From positions 310,001-374,000 of the forward strand of contig JBLXDM010000004.1 in NCBI GenBank assembly GCA_048264125.1: a stretch of DNA of 64,000 bases, read 5' to 3'. The translations under genes and the position numbers were made by a program. Positions 43,052 through 52,685 of this stretch are shown here, piece by piece (position 1 is the first letter of the stretch; each line of letters begins with the position of its first letter). Source of the stretch: M1-B18 sp048264125. Its GTDB lineage: Bacteria > Bacillota > Clostridia > Peptostreptococcales > Natronincolaceae. The notes under the pieces are model-generated. The model was not told where the DNA came from. It did no database searches and saw nothing but the letters and a program-made list of their open reading frames with translations.

Positions 43052-45481
43052 CTATTTTACATATATATCGGAAAATTCAATGTTGATCCTTTCAACATTA
43101 TCTTGTAATTTAGCAGCCGCCTCTTTATAGACCTCCTCTTTTATCGTCACAACCGGCAGCTCTATAATAAACTCGCTGCCTTCTCCTGATTTACTCCTAA
43201 CATGTATTTTCCCATTGTGGGCCTCCACCAAAGCCTTCACCAGCGATAGGCCTATTCCGCTGCCCTCCTTGGGCTTATGCTGGGCAGAATCCACCTGCCT
43301 GAAGCGTTCAAATATCTTCTCCCTCATATCCTCAGGTATCCCGAGCCCCGAGTCCTTAATTGAAATTATAATATGGCTATCTCTATCGTATATATTGACC
43401 TCTATTTTACCCGATGGCTTGGAGAATTTTATAGCATTTGATAGTAGATTCAGCAATATCCTTTCAACCTTATCGGCATCACAGGCCATGTACTTCTCCT
43501 CTATCTCAGTGTCAAATACTAGCTCCAATCCGCTGGCCTCAACGAAGCCTCCTACAGATATGCAAATATCCTCCACCATACCGACTATATTGTAATTATG
43601 GCTATTCATATACATAAATCCGGTGTCAAGCTTAGTAATATCAATTAGATTGTTTATAAGCCGTAGAAGTCTATAGCAGTTCTGCTTCATCATACGGATG
43701 TATTTCTTAGAGCCACCCACCGAAATGTTGCTCTGAAAATCCTCTCCCATATCTAATATAAGCTGTATTACTCCCAATATGATATTTAAGGGGGTCTTTA
43801 GCTCATGGGATATTGTTGAAAAGAATTCGGTTTTTAGCCTGTCATGCTCCAACGCTTCCCTCAGCTGTCTTTCCTCCTCTTCAAACCTAAGCTTTAGCAA
43901 TTCCCTTTCCTTTCTTTCCCTTATGTCACGAACAATGGTTAATAGGAATTCCTTATCATCTCTTTTATAAAAAATGCTGCTGCTTTCAACATCAATCTCG
44001 TTTCCTTCTAAATCCATAATCCTATGCTCAATGAAGCCTCTATTCGCTTTTGTTTGAATTCCTTCAGCCGTTTTTATCCTTAAGTCCTTCATATATTTTT
44101 TTGGAATAAAATCCAGAATACTTCTACCCATTAGTCCTCCAGCCTCAGAGCACCTCAACAGATTGGCCCCAGCGGAGTTTGCATATCTTAGCCTGTAGCC
44201 CTCATGCATAAAAATGCCATCAGGGATAAGATCAACAAGCCTTTTAAAATCCTCAGCCTCATTAACCCGGACGGTGATATCCCTAAAGCTCCAAACCCTA
44301 GCCGTAGCCTCATTTTTTTGCAATAACGGATAGCATATATATTCTATAATTCTGCCATTTTTCATTCTCATGATGTCGGTAAAGCTATCTGTTATGGCAT
44401 TTATATTTTCTAGCCTTGACAAGAAAAGCTCATGGTCTAAAAAATTACTTTTTGCTATTTCTGCCAGATTAATCTCCTTATCTTCTGTAGCCTCAACCTT
44501 CATTTCAAATAATTGAAAAAACTGAGTATTGGTATAAAGGACCCTATTGCTTTTACTCTTTACTAATATGCCATCGGTGGTGGAATTTAAAATGCCAAAC
44601 AATACGCTTTCATTTTGCAGTAATTTAGCCTCTAGCTTTTCCCTTTCACTTATTTCAGCCTCCAGCAAATGCTTCTTGTAGTTTAATTGAGCCACAGCAG
44701 CCTCTAAGGCCTCATATGGTTTGACTAAATTGGTGGTCAGCAGGACTTTGTACATTAGATAGAAGGATAATATCTTAAATATATGCCCCGTTACAAACAT
44801 TATATCGTGGGGACTGCTATACAAAATTATACAGCCCTCTGATACAACGGTTATCGAGATGGAAAGCATCAAATAAGTAAAATTGTCATGCTCTATCCGC
44901 CCCGTATCTCTTATGCTCCAAAGCTTAAAAAGCGACACTATAAAGAGGAAAACAATTATGTATTCGCATAGGTATTTGTGCTGTGTTATTTTACCTGCCA
45001 TATATAGTATCGGAAAATATCCCCCATTTACTATATTCAAGAAAACTAAGCCCGTTAAAATACTGTAAATAATGACTAAAGGTTTGAAGCAAACAGTCTT
45101 ATTATACTTTATAGCCAATATGGCAAGAAGTATGGTAATTGCTTCTATATACCTGCCGCCTAGCCAAAACTGCGCCGTGACGTTTGGGCTACCGAAGGCT
45201 AGAATACCTAGTCCTGATATGGATAATGTGTGGAACAAATCCATAACTGCAACTGCGCCATAGCCAACACCGATGAGGGTGAAATAATTACATCTTTGAA
45301 ATTTGTATGTGTTCCTAGCTACATCAAACATGCCCAATGCTACAAAAATAGAAAAAAGCTCAGCAAGAGTATGAAAGAGGTGCGGATTTTGTATATTGAT
45401 GAAATAGCTTAGAAGAAAAAATACAATTAGAAGCCAGAGATTTTTTATACTCAGCCCTCTTTTTATATGGTCTAAATACAA
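43052..45481 (-). CDS. MASE3-PAS-PAS sensor histidine kinase (orphan)
   Basis: 809 residues. The N-terminal 250 are seven or so membrane helices of MASE3 type (FQRCNYFTLIGVGYGAVAVM, DLFHTLSISGLGI). A coiled linker, two PAS domains (about 290-400 and 412-525) and the HisKA box TEFFSTISHELKTPLNIILG with His559 follow. The ATPase has NLLSNAIKFS, DSGLGIPEDM and GSGIGLSLVKALVEAH. The tail ERINIEFSDIY matches that of the kinase at 28173-30167. TTG start with AAGGGGG upstream. No response regulator is adjacent. Confidence 0.92.
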   Translation of the reverse strand: MYLDHIKRGLSIKNLWLLIVFFLLSYFINIQNPHLFHTLAELFSIFVALGMFDVARNTYKFQRCNYFTLIGVGYGAVAVMDLFHTLSISGLGILAFGSPNVTAQFWLGGRYIEAITILLAILAIKYNKTVCFKPLVIIYSILTGLVFLNIVNGGYFPILYMAGKITQHKYLCEYIIVFLFIVSLFKLWSIRDTGRIEHDNFTYLMLSISITVVSEGCIILYSSPHDIMFVTGHIFKILSFYLMYKVLLTTNLVKPYEALEAAVAQLNYKKHLLEAEISEREKLEAKLLQNESVLFGILNSTTDGILVKSKSNRVLYTNTQFFQLFEMKVEATEDKEINLAEIAKSNFLDHELFLSRLENINAITDSFTDIMRMKNGRIIEYICYPLLQKNEATARVWSFRDITVRVNEAEDFKRLVDLIPDGIFMHEGYRLRYANSAGANLLRCSEAGGLMGRSILDFIPKKYMKDLRIKTAEGIQTKANRGFIEHRIMDLEGNEIDVESSSIFYKRDDKEFLLTIVRDIRERKERELLKLRFEEEERQLREALEHDRLKTEFFSTISHELKTPLNIILGVIQLILDMGEDFQSNISVGGSKKYIRMMKQNCYRLLRLINNLIDITKLDTGFMYMNSHNYNIVGMVEDICISVGGFVEASGLELVFDTEIEEKYMACDADKVERILLNLLSNAIKFSKPSGKIEVNIYDRDSHIIISIKDSGLGIPEDMREKIFERFRQVDSAQHKPKEGSGIGLSLVKALVEAHNGKIHVRSKSGEGSEFIIELPVVTIKEEVYKEAAAKLQDNVERINIEFSDIYVK

Positions 45482-45696
45482 GCTTGTGTCCCCCTTAAAT
45501 GACTTTTTATTTTACATTCTATGACAAGGATATAAGTAACATACTATTGTGAAATTCGATATATAGTAATAATTTCCTTTAAAAAATAATAATTGTTATA
45601 ATGAAATGTTCAACAATGAGTGGCATATTCGCCTATTTTTCAACATATTTTAAGAAATGTCCCTATAGGATTATGTCAATTTATTGCACAAAAAAA

Positions 45697-45728
45697 GGAA
45701 TTAACTCAATAATTTAATAGTTAATTCC
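45697..45728 (-). terminator. Terminator after the glyoxalase-like gene
   Basis: GGAATTAACT and AGTTAATTCC form a 10-bp stem with a 12-base loop, followed on the minus strand by TTTTTTTG. Confidence 0.88.
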
Positions 45729-45749
45729 TGCAAAAAAATATTTATTTCT

Positions 45750-46112
45750 CTAAATGTTTTCCACAAATTGTATTGTAATTCCGTTGGGGTCCTTTACAAA
45801 GAAAAATTTAACATGGGGATTTGGTTGTATCGGCCCACCTTCTACCTTGATGCCCTTTGCCTCAACCAAGGCTATCATTTCATCTACTGACTTAACCTGA
45901 AAGCCTAAGGATATCCCCTCAACTTTGCCGGGCACTTCATGTCCAGCATCACATACAAGCTCTATCTGAGTCTCGCCCTCACCAAGGAAGGCAATTTCAG
46001 TTGCCGGCCCCGCCTGTATTCTGCGATTAATCGGCAGCCCCACCACCTCATTATAAAAGCGCAATGACTCCTCCATGCTTTTCACTGATATTGTACTCCA
46101 TAAAAATTTCAT
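45750..46112 (-). CDS. Glyoxalase/VOC-superfamily protein
   Basis: 120 residues, two beta-alpha-beta-beta-beta repeats. MEESLRFYNEVVGLPINRRI, then LGFQVKSVDEMIALVEAKGI and a final FVKDPNGITIQFVE, typical of lactoylglutathione-lyase-like VOC proteins. The metal-site Glu near the end (QFVE) is present. The substrate is unknown; these often act on antibiotics, methylglyoxal or catechols. The ATG has AAGGAGGAG upstream. First of the accessory minus-strand genes, with its own terminator. Confidence 0.87.
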   Translation of the reverse strand: MKFLWSTISVKSMEESLRFYNEVVGLPINRRIQAGPATEIAFLGEGETQIELVCDAGHEVPGKVEGISLGFQVKSVDEMIALVEAKGIKVEGGPIQPNPHVKFFFVKDPNGITIQFVENI

Positions 46113-46239
46113 ACCTTTACTCCTCCTTATGTATTGTTTAGTTTTTCTTGCCTTTGCAATTCTTTGGTGCTTAGTATTCTATTATTGCTTTTAACTACGC
46201 TTATTTTGCGAAGAGGATTAGTTGTTTCCTCATAAATAA

Positions 46240-46983
46240 CTATGCTTTTCTTGCTTTAAAGACAAAAGACAATGGTAGCTTTTGCGCTTTCCTTGATCTA
46301 TCGTCAATTTCACCTGTCATTGCCAAGGTCTTCTCATTCGTTTGCTCTATCATCTTTTCAATAATAAACCCAGCACTTGACATTGCATTAATATATGTCG
46401 ATATTTTCCTGTTTGTCAGCATTATTTCCATATCGTCAACTATTTGAGTACACCATTCTTCATCAAAATAGCTTTTCTTAAAAATTAGCTCTCCATCCTC
46501 CACGCTGACACAGCCATGCAATGGATGCTTCCAACTAAATATAAAAATACCATCTTTTTTCAAATATGAAGCAATACGATGGAACACATTTTCCAAATCA
46601 GTTGCCCAGCCGATTGCATATATCGAATAAACGATATCAAAATAGTTTTCAGGTATACCACATTGATCCTCCATTCCAGCACATATTAGTTTAGGAAAAT
46701 AATTGTTTTCAGCGAGATACTTACCAGCATTTTCTAGTTGCTTTTGTGAAATATCAAGTCCCCATAATTCTCCTGCATTTCGGTCTGCATGAAACCTTAA
46801 GGAATGTCCACTGCCACAGCCAATCTCAAGCATTGTTTTTCCCGATACATCACCGAATAGATTCAACTCGTTTTCAGTTACAAACTGAACGCCATAATCT
46901 GGTAGCGCGGTAACACCAAACCAATCATCAGCCGTAGCATTCCAATATGCTTTATTTGTTTGAAGTATCGTTTTATTTTTCAT
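46240..46983 (-). CDS. Class I SAM-dependent methyltransferase
   Basis: 247 residues from the ATG at 46983 with GAGAGG upstream; the open frame runs further without a site. MLEIGCGSGHSLRFHADRNA is SAM motif I and LWGLDISQKQLENAGKYLAE motif II, with FDIVYSIYAIGWATDLENVF as motif IV. YWNATADDWFG near the start is typical of one Methyltransf_11 subgroup often carried on accessory DNA. The substrate is unknown. The region upstream (46990-47098) lies between it and the acyltransferase gene. Confidence 0.88.
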   Translation of the reverse strand: MKNKTILQTNKAYWNATADDWFGVTALPDYGVQFVTENELNLFGDVSGKTMLEIGCGSGHSLRFHADRNAGELWGLDISQKQLENAGKYLAENNYFPKLICAGMEDQCGIPENYFDIVYSIYAIGWATDLENVFHRIASYLKKDGIFIFSWKHPLHGCVSVEDGELIFKKSYFDEEWCTQIVDDMEIMLTNRKISTYINAMSSAGFIIEKMIEQTNEKTLAMTGEIDDRSRKAQKLPLSFVFKARKA

Positions 46984-47098
46984 GTTGACAATCCTCTCAT
47001 AGAAAAGAATATAAAATATGTAATGCGCAAATATTATTATTAGACGTCGTACCAATCTCTACTCTGACTTTTCCACGTTATCTTGTTCCAAAAACCCG

Positions 47099-47803
47099 CT
47101 AACGATTATACACTCCTCTATAGTTCTCCGGTAACAATTCTGCTATTTTCTCCATTATATAATTTGTGGCAAGATCTTCATATTCTTTTTTATCTTGCTC
47201 TTTCGCTCTCTTGGGGAATTCAAATTGTTTTCCGATGTTGATATGAACATCTGCATAGTAAAAGGTTTCCGAGCTCATATCCCCTTCTTTATTTATTGGC
47301 ATCAGCTTTTCTGTCCCATATAATCCAATAGGTACAATAGGAGCTCCTGTCATTGCTGCTATAAGCAAAATTCCTTTCTTTGCTTCAATCAAACTACCAG
47401 CTCTACTTCTAGTCCCTTCTGGAAAAATTAATAAGCTTTCCCCTTGCTGAACAAGCTTAATAATTTTCCTAAGACCCTCTTTATCAGCAGCATTAGGTTT
47501 AATATTTGTAGTCTTTATTACATTAACCCCTATACTTGTAATAGCGTTATTTGACAGCTTTACGCCTGCTACAAAGGTTGGATCAATCTCTTTTAAAGCC
47601 TTGTCTAATACTAAACCATCAGAATTGCTTAAATGATTGCATATAAAAATAGTTGGTGTTTTAATCCCCTTTAAGTTTTCACTTCCCTCTATATTTATAT
47701 TGGCATATTTTTTTAGATATATATCAACTAATTTTTTAGATACATATGCGACAAATTTATCCGGTAAAATATTTATAATTTTTGCTGTTGTAGTGGATAT
47801 CAT
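47099..47803 (-). CDS. PlsC-type 1-acylglycerol-3-phosphate acyltransferase
   Basis: 234 residues. The catalytic HX4D is CNHLSNSDGLV (His57, Asp62), and FPEGTRSRAGSLIEAKKGIL is the glycerol-phosphate binding motif. It acylates lysophosphatidate to phosphatidate in phospholipid synthesis, although accessory copies may use other acceptors. The ATG has TTGGAGGG upstream. The C-terminus ends ENYRGVYNR. A possible attC-like half-site (AGATAACGTGG on the minus strand) lies after its stop. Confidence 0.88.
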   Translation of the reverse strand: MISTTTAKIINILPDKFVAYVSKKLVDIYLKKYANINIEGSENLKGIKTPTIFICNHLSNSDGLVLDKALKEIDPTFVAGVKLSNNAITSIGVNVIKTTNIKPNAADKEGLRKIIKLVQQGESLLIFPEGTRSRAGSLIEAKKGILLIAAMTGAPIVPIGLYGTEKLMPINKEGDMSSETFYYADVHINIGKQFEFPKRAKEQDKKEYEDLATNYIMEKIAELLPENYRGVYNR

Positions 47804-47965
47804 TTACTTATCCCTCCAAATGTATAGATACTGACTTTTATAATATTCTCTATCCTACGCTTTTACCCTTTTAAAATTTCAGAGAGAAGTTCTTAAAAAA
47901 CTTCGGTTTTCATTATTATACTTCCTACATCTCATGAAATTTATTAAATCACCAATAGAAAAATA

Positions 47966-49678
47966 TCAGATTACTTCTTGTAAAATATATAATTTCTTAT
48001 ATATAGGACATTTATCCATTAACCTTTCATGCGTACCTTGAGCTACAACATGCCCTTTGTCTAAAACATATATCATGTCTGCATTTTGAATAGTGGATAT
48101 CCTATGGGCTATAATAATTGTCGTCTTACCTTCTCTTAATTTATCTATATTTTTTTGAACTTGAAATTCAGTCTCAGTATCCAATGCTGATGTTGCTTCA
48201 TCCAAAATAAGTACGTCTGTATTTTTTAGCATCACTCTTGATAATGCAAGTCTTTGTTTTTGCCCACCCGATAAGCTAGCTCCACGCTCACCAACTTGCG
48301 TTTCGTATTGATTTGGAAATCCTACTATAAAATCATGGCACAGCATTTTTTTGCACACATTTTCAAGAACCAACGGATCATATTCTTTATCTAGCACCAA
48401 ATTTTCTTTAATCGTAGAAGGTATAAAATGTGGTTGTTGAAAAACAACTGAGATTTTATCTGTATATTGCTTACCATAGCTATTTACTGGAAGGTCGTTC
48501 ACGCAAACTTCTCCTGTACTAGGTGAATACTCCCGAAGTAATAAATGTGCAATGGTTGACTTCCCACTGCCACTTTCACCAACAATAGCGATTTTCTTAC
48601 CAATAGGAAAATCAATGGATAAATTATTAAGCACAGGAGCGGAATCTTCTGAATAGCTAAAGGTTACATCTCTAAATTGAATTGACTCAATATCACCATT
48701 GAGAGTAGTTGAACCTAACTCAGTACTTTCCTTCCCCATAACAGACTGAATACATTCAACAGAAGCCACAAGTCTTTTACCGATTAAAGCCTGTTGGAAT
48801 AATTGTCCAAGCTCTGTAACCAGTTGATCCACTAATGTAAAGCTTACAACAAATTCGCCCAGTGAAATCCTATTTGAAATTACACTCATACCACCAAACA
48901 TAATAACGATAAGCTTAGTTCCATAGAGAAAAGGTTCACTTACAAGCAATATTTTGATTTTATATAAGCCCTCTTTTATAATAGCCTTAAAATAGCCAGA
49001 AAATTTTCCCTCGTACTGCTTAAGCTGCCAATCCTGACGATTATACGCCATGATTTCTCTCACTGCTGAAATGCTTTCTTCAATAGTAATAGAAACATTA
49101 GATTTTTCCTCTTTAACCTGTTGTGAAAATTGCTTGGTTTTATCACCAAATTTATTGAGCAAAGCATAATAAATAATTGCTACTGTTATAACAACAAGCA
49201 GCATTATAAAACTCATTTTTGCTAATAAATATGCTGAAAATACAATCGTAAGAATAATTTTGGGCGAATCTGAAAGTAATTTATTAATAGCTAGATCACT
49301 GGCTTCAGCTATATCACTTCTTATATGGTTTAATAATTTGCCAACATGCTCTTTATTAATAACTGCAGCTGGCATATCATAAATTTTTAACAGGAAAGCA
49401 TTTGTTAGAGACATTTGATGGTGATAACTGATATGAAAAAAGGTGACCTTTCTGATAGTAAACCATAGCTTAGGTCCAAAGAAAAAAATAGCGTACAGTG
49501 CGATTAATCCTGGAAACTCCTGATACTGTTTATCCATAAAAACTTTGTCAATCAAGTCCCGTTGTAACAAAATTGCGATAGCCGGAGTTAAGCTTTCAAA
49601 AATAAGTGCAAAATATCCTAACAGAAACCAGCGCTTCTTGTTTATATATTTAAGTATGAATAACAGACTAGACCGCAT
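47966..49678 (-). CDS. ABC exporter half, membrane plus ATPase (second)
   Basis: 570 residues from the ATG at 49678 with GAGGTG at 6 bases. Six membrane helices (residues about 10-300), then the ATPase with Walker A GESGSGKSTIAHLLLREY, signature LSGGQKQRLALSRVMLKN, Walker B VLILDEATSALD and H-loop IIAHRIST. All are canonical. It overlaps the upstream ABC gene by 11 bases, so the two form a heterodimeric exporter. The substrate is unknown; lipids, peptides or drugs are typical. Confidence 0.92.
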   Translation of the reverse strand: MRSSLLFILKYINKKRWFLLGYFALIFESLTPAIAILLQRDLIDKVFMDKQYQEFPGLIALYAIFFFGPKLWFTIRKVTFFHISYHHQMSLTNAFLLKIYDMPAAVINKEHVGKLLNHIRSDIAEASDLAINKLLSDSPKIILTIVFSAYLLAKMSFIMLLVVITVAIIYYALLNKFGDKTKQFSQQVKEEKSNVSITIEESISAVREIMAYNRQDWQLKQYEGKFSGYFKAIIKEGLYKIKILLVSEPFLYGTKLIVIMFGGMSVISNRISLGEFVVSFTLVDQLVTELGQLFQQALIGKRLVASVECIQSVMGKESTELGSTTLNGDIESIQFRDVTFSYSEDSAPVLNNLSIDFPIGKKIAIVGESGSGKSTIAHLLLREYSPSTGEVCVNDLPVNSYGKQYTDKISVVFQQPHFIPSTIKENLVLDKEYDPLVLENVCKKMLCHDFIVGFPNQYETQVGERGASLSGGQKQRLALSRVMLKNTDVLILDEATSALDTETEFQVQKNIDKLREGKTTIIIAHRISTIQNADMIYVLDKGHVVAQGTHERLMDKCPIYKKLYILQEVI

Positions 49679-51425
49679 TTTCAACACCTCTCATTACTAG
49701 TCCATAAAACAATCCTTTCTTATCCATTAAAGCTTCATAAGTACCTTGTTCAACAATTTTACCTTCTCCAAGCACAATAATAGAATCATATTCCCTAACA
49801 CTAGACAGTCGATGAGCTACAGTAACAACTGTTCGACCAGCTGATAACTGCTCTAAGGATTGCTTAACAGCTGATTCAGTGACATTATCCAGTGAAGATG
49901 TCGCTTCATCTAATAAAACAATTCGCGGCTCCTTAAGCATCATCCTAGCAATTGAAATACGTTGTTTTTGACCACCAGATAAACGCACGCCGCCTTCACC
50001 AACCACCGTATCATACCCTTCTTCTGTCTCCAGGATGAACTGGTGTGCACTGGCACGTTTGCATACCTCTACAACCGCTTCCTCCGTTGCAAGAGGATTT
50101 CCAAACTTAATATTATCTCTAATTGACATATTAAATAAATAAGTATCCTGAAATACATAGCCAAGGTTTTGTCTTAAATTCTCTAGCTTTAGCTTTCTAA
50201 TATCATATCCACCAATCAGGATTTCACCATGGGTAACATCATAAAAACGTCCTATCAGCTTTAATAGTGTTGACTTGCCGCTACCACTTTCCCCTACAAT
50301 CGCCGTTTTCTTCCCTGCTGGAATCGTAAAAGATACATTATCTATAATAGGAAGGTTGTTTTCATAAGAGAAGGATACATTATTAAATTCAATATCTAAT
50401 TTATCAAGTTGAGCTTCTAAGCAGTTATCAGCTTCTACAACATCTGGTTTCAGCTTCAAAAAATCATGTACATACTTCGCATAATTTAGTGCATGGTACT
50501 GGGCAGGAATAATATAAAAGAATACGGAAAAGCCACGAGAAACAAGTCCCATGAGAAAGCTATATCCAATGAATTCCCCAAGTAATAGCTCACCACTTTT
50601 TACTAAATCTAATCCATAAAAATAAAACAAAACAATAGAAATCGTCAGCGTAAGTCCAACAGTTGTAAATCGAAAATGCCGCCAAAATATTGACCACATT
50701 CTTGGAATCCTAAATTGATTAAATTCTTCAATTGTTTTTTTTATAAACCAGTCTTTACTTCCCATTGCTTTTATTTCAGTTCTAGCCACAATTGCATCAT
50801 ATAAGGACTGCTGTGCTAGATGTGCAGCTTTTGTTTCAACACCTAAATGATAGTGTATTTTTTTATTTGCAACGTGATTAATAAATACATAAACCATATT
50901 TCCAATCATTGCAGCAATAAAAAATATTGGCTCGCCCCATATTAGAATAATCGAAGGCACTGTAAATTGTGCTAAGCTGTAAATAAAGTGTGGAAATAAG
51001 AAGGTATACGTTTGTTGTGTCTCTCTTACAGCATTCTCAAATAATGATATAATCTGTCCAGTAGGTACTTTCTCATAGTAGGAAAAGCCTAATTTTTGTA
51101 GCTTTACCATTAAATCAGTTTGTTGGTTCTTAGTAATTTTCTTAGATATGATTTGTTCTAAAAAGTAGAATATTGATTTTACAATTAAAATTAGTGCAAC
51201 GATACCACATAAAATCAAAATTTGATTGAACAGAGGTTCTAACCTTTTTGATGGTAGTACATTATCAATTAAGTATCCCATACGGCGGGGAATCATTAAT
51301 TCTCCCCAAATCATAATCCCCCCACATAGCACATAGAAGAGGGTTTGTAATATAAAGGGTTTAAAATAGCTTAATGTCCAAAGGTATAGCTTGAGCATTT
51401 CTTTCTTTTCTAGTTGATTTTCCAA
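49668..51425 (-). CDS. ABC exporter half, membrane plus ATPase (first)
   Basis: 585 residues if started at the TTG at 51425; a GTG at 51434 lies in the GGGTG stretch that would be the ribosome site. Six membrane helices precede the ATPase. Walker A GESGSGKSTLLKLIGRFY, signature LSGGQKQRISIARMMLKE, Walker B IVLLDEATSSLD, H-loop TVAHRLSSV. Both halves have full catalytic motifs. It is the first gene of the two-gene exporter operon, with no regulator nearby. Confidence 0.92.
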   Translation of the reverse strand: MENQLEKKEMLKLYLWTLSYFKPFILQTLFYVLCGGIMIWGELMIPRRMGYLIDNVLPSKRLEPLFNQILILCGIVALILIVKSIFYFLEQIISKKITKNQQTDLMVKLQKLGFSYYEKVPTGQIISLFENAVRETQQTYTFLFPHFIYSLAQFTVPSIILIWGEPIFFIAAMIGNMVYVFINHVANKKIHYHLGVETKAAHLAQQSLYDAIVARTEIKAMGSKDWFIKKTIEEFNQFRIPRMWSIFWRHFRFTTVGLTLTISIVLFYFYGLDLVKSGELLLGEFIGYSFLMGLVSRGFSVFFYIIPAQYHALNYAKYVHDFLKLKPDVVEADNCLEAQLDKLDIEFNNVSFSYENNLPIIDNVSFTIPAGKKTAIVGESGSGKSTLLKLIGRFYDVTHGEILIGGYDIRKLKLENLRQNLGYVFQDTYLFNMSIRDNIKFGNPLATEEAVVEVCKRASAHQFILETEEGYDTVVGEGGVRLSGGQKQRISIARMMLKEPRIVLLDEATSSLDNVTESAVKQSLEQLSAGRTVVTVAHRLSSVREYDSIIVLGEGKIVEQGTYEALMDKKGLFYGLVMRGVENAV

Positions 51426-51517
51426 TGAGATCACCCTTCAGATAGTAATAATCTATTGCTTGTTATGCGATTTTCTCTTCGATGCGTGAAGTTAAATCGC
51501 TAATCTAGTAGCTTAGC

Positions 51518-51958
51518 TTATATATCTTGAACAAATATCGTTTCAATATTACCCCAAAAATCTGTTCTCTCATCAATTTTATTAAATCCATATTTTTCAT
51601 ACAAGTTAATATGGTCACTGACAAGATACACTTTTTCAAACTTTAATTCTTTAATATACGATATTGCATATGAAATCATTTTTTCGCTTATTCTCTTCCC
51701 CCTATAATTCTCGTCTACAAATATAAATCCGATATATGGTGAGTAGGTTACATTGGGAATGCTATCCTTTTTTGTTACAGTACAAAAACCTATAATTGTA
51801 TTGTTTTCTATTGCAACTATAACCCTCTCGCATTCCTCGAATCCATTCTCGTTCATAAGCTTTGCAAGAAATGCACCTGCTTTCCACGAACAGGTTTTAG
51901 CATAATCCTTAGCCTGTTCCCAAAGATCATCTGCTTGGCTAATAATACTTAAATGCAT
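51518..51958 (-). CDS. GNAT-family N-acetyltransferase
   Basis: 146 residues. The acetyl-CoA loop is IFVDENYRGKRISEKMISYA and the fold ends with LYEKYGFNKIDERTDFW, a standard GNAT closing block. The target is unknown. The ATG has AGGAGG upstream. First single-gene unit above the ABC exporter in the stretch of unrelated minus-strand genes. Confidence 0.9.
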   Translation of the reverse strand: MHLSIISQADDLWEQAKDYAKTCSWKAGAFLAKLMNENGFEECERVIVAIENNTIIGFCTVTKKDSIPNVTYSPYIGFIFVDENYRGKRISEKMISYAISYIKELKFEKVYLVSDHINLYEKYGFNKIDERTDFWGNIETIFVQDI

Positions 51959-51974
51959 AAACGCTTACCTCCTA

Positions 51975-52066
51975 TCATGCAATAATTGCTTACCAACGAG
52001 AATGCATGGTGCCTGACTCTTTTCTCAGAACCTGCCTGCCACCCCCTAAGTAAACATAGTGTTAGC
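51975..52066 (-). repeat. Possible attC-like intercassette site (weak)
   Basis: After the lipoprotein stop the minus strand reads GGGCTAACACTATG, then an imperfect palindrome (GGTGGCAGGCAGG ... GTCAGGCACC), then GTTGGTAAGC before the acetyltransferase leader. The placement and foldback are like the better sites at 55-60 kb, but the end motifs are only partly matched. Confidence 0.3.
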
Positions 52067-52074
52067 CCATCATT

Positions 52075-52569
52075 TCAAGACATCCAAAATTTCATGGTTT
52101 CCTTTTCATCTTGTATCCAGGTACCATTTGATTTGACATAACTAATTTGGAATCCACCTCCACTCAAATATCCATACTTGTTTTGTGAATGCTTTCCTAC
52201 CGCCCACATATTGGATATCGAGATCGTTATTTTATTGTCAGCTAATTCAAATTGTGTTATTTTTAGAAATAAATAATCCCCTTCTTTATCTGCTTTCTGT
52301 TGAATTTCATTATTAGATTGCATAACTAATGAAACTCCCTCAAGATTGGGTAAGTCTAATTTTTCTATATTCTCTTCAGAAATAATGATTTCTTCATTTT
52401 CCAACAGACTGTAATCTGCGATATACTCATCAATTATGGCTTTTTCTAGTACCATGCTCAAAACAATTTCTTTGTCTAATTTTGTAATTTCAAAATTGTT
52501 TTTCTTATAAGAACATCCTGATAAAATAAATATCACCAAAAGAAAAATATAAATGTTTTTAGCTCTCAT
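52075..52569 (-). CDS. Predicted lipoprotein of unknown function
   Basis: 164 residues from the ATG at 52569, 10 bases after AGGAGG; the frame extends to 52620 without a site. Lipobox ILSGC (Cys19). The mature part has no recognised domain; YGYLSGGGFQISYVKSNGTW near the end suggests a beta-rich fold. One of the single-gene units in the cassette-like stretch. Confidence 0.75.
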   Translation of the reverse strand: MRAKNIYIFLLVIFILSGCSYKKNNFEITKLDKEIVLSMVLEKAIIDEYIADYSLLENEEIIISEENIEKLDLPNLEGVSLVMQSNNEIQQKADKEGDYLFLKITQFELADNKITISISNMWAVGKHSQNKYGYLSGGGFQISYVKSNGTWIQDEKETMKFWMS

Positions 52570-52685
52570 GTTACTAAAACCTCCTAGAGACATGCCTATC
52601 GTCCAAATTGTAGTACTCATAAAATTGAAATAAAATCCAATACGTGCCCAAATTGTTCCGGCCTCATTGATTGAATCTTGTAAAA

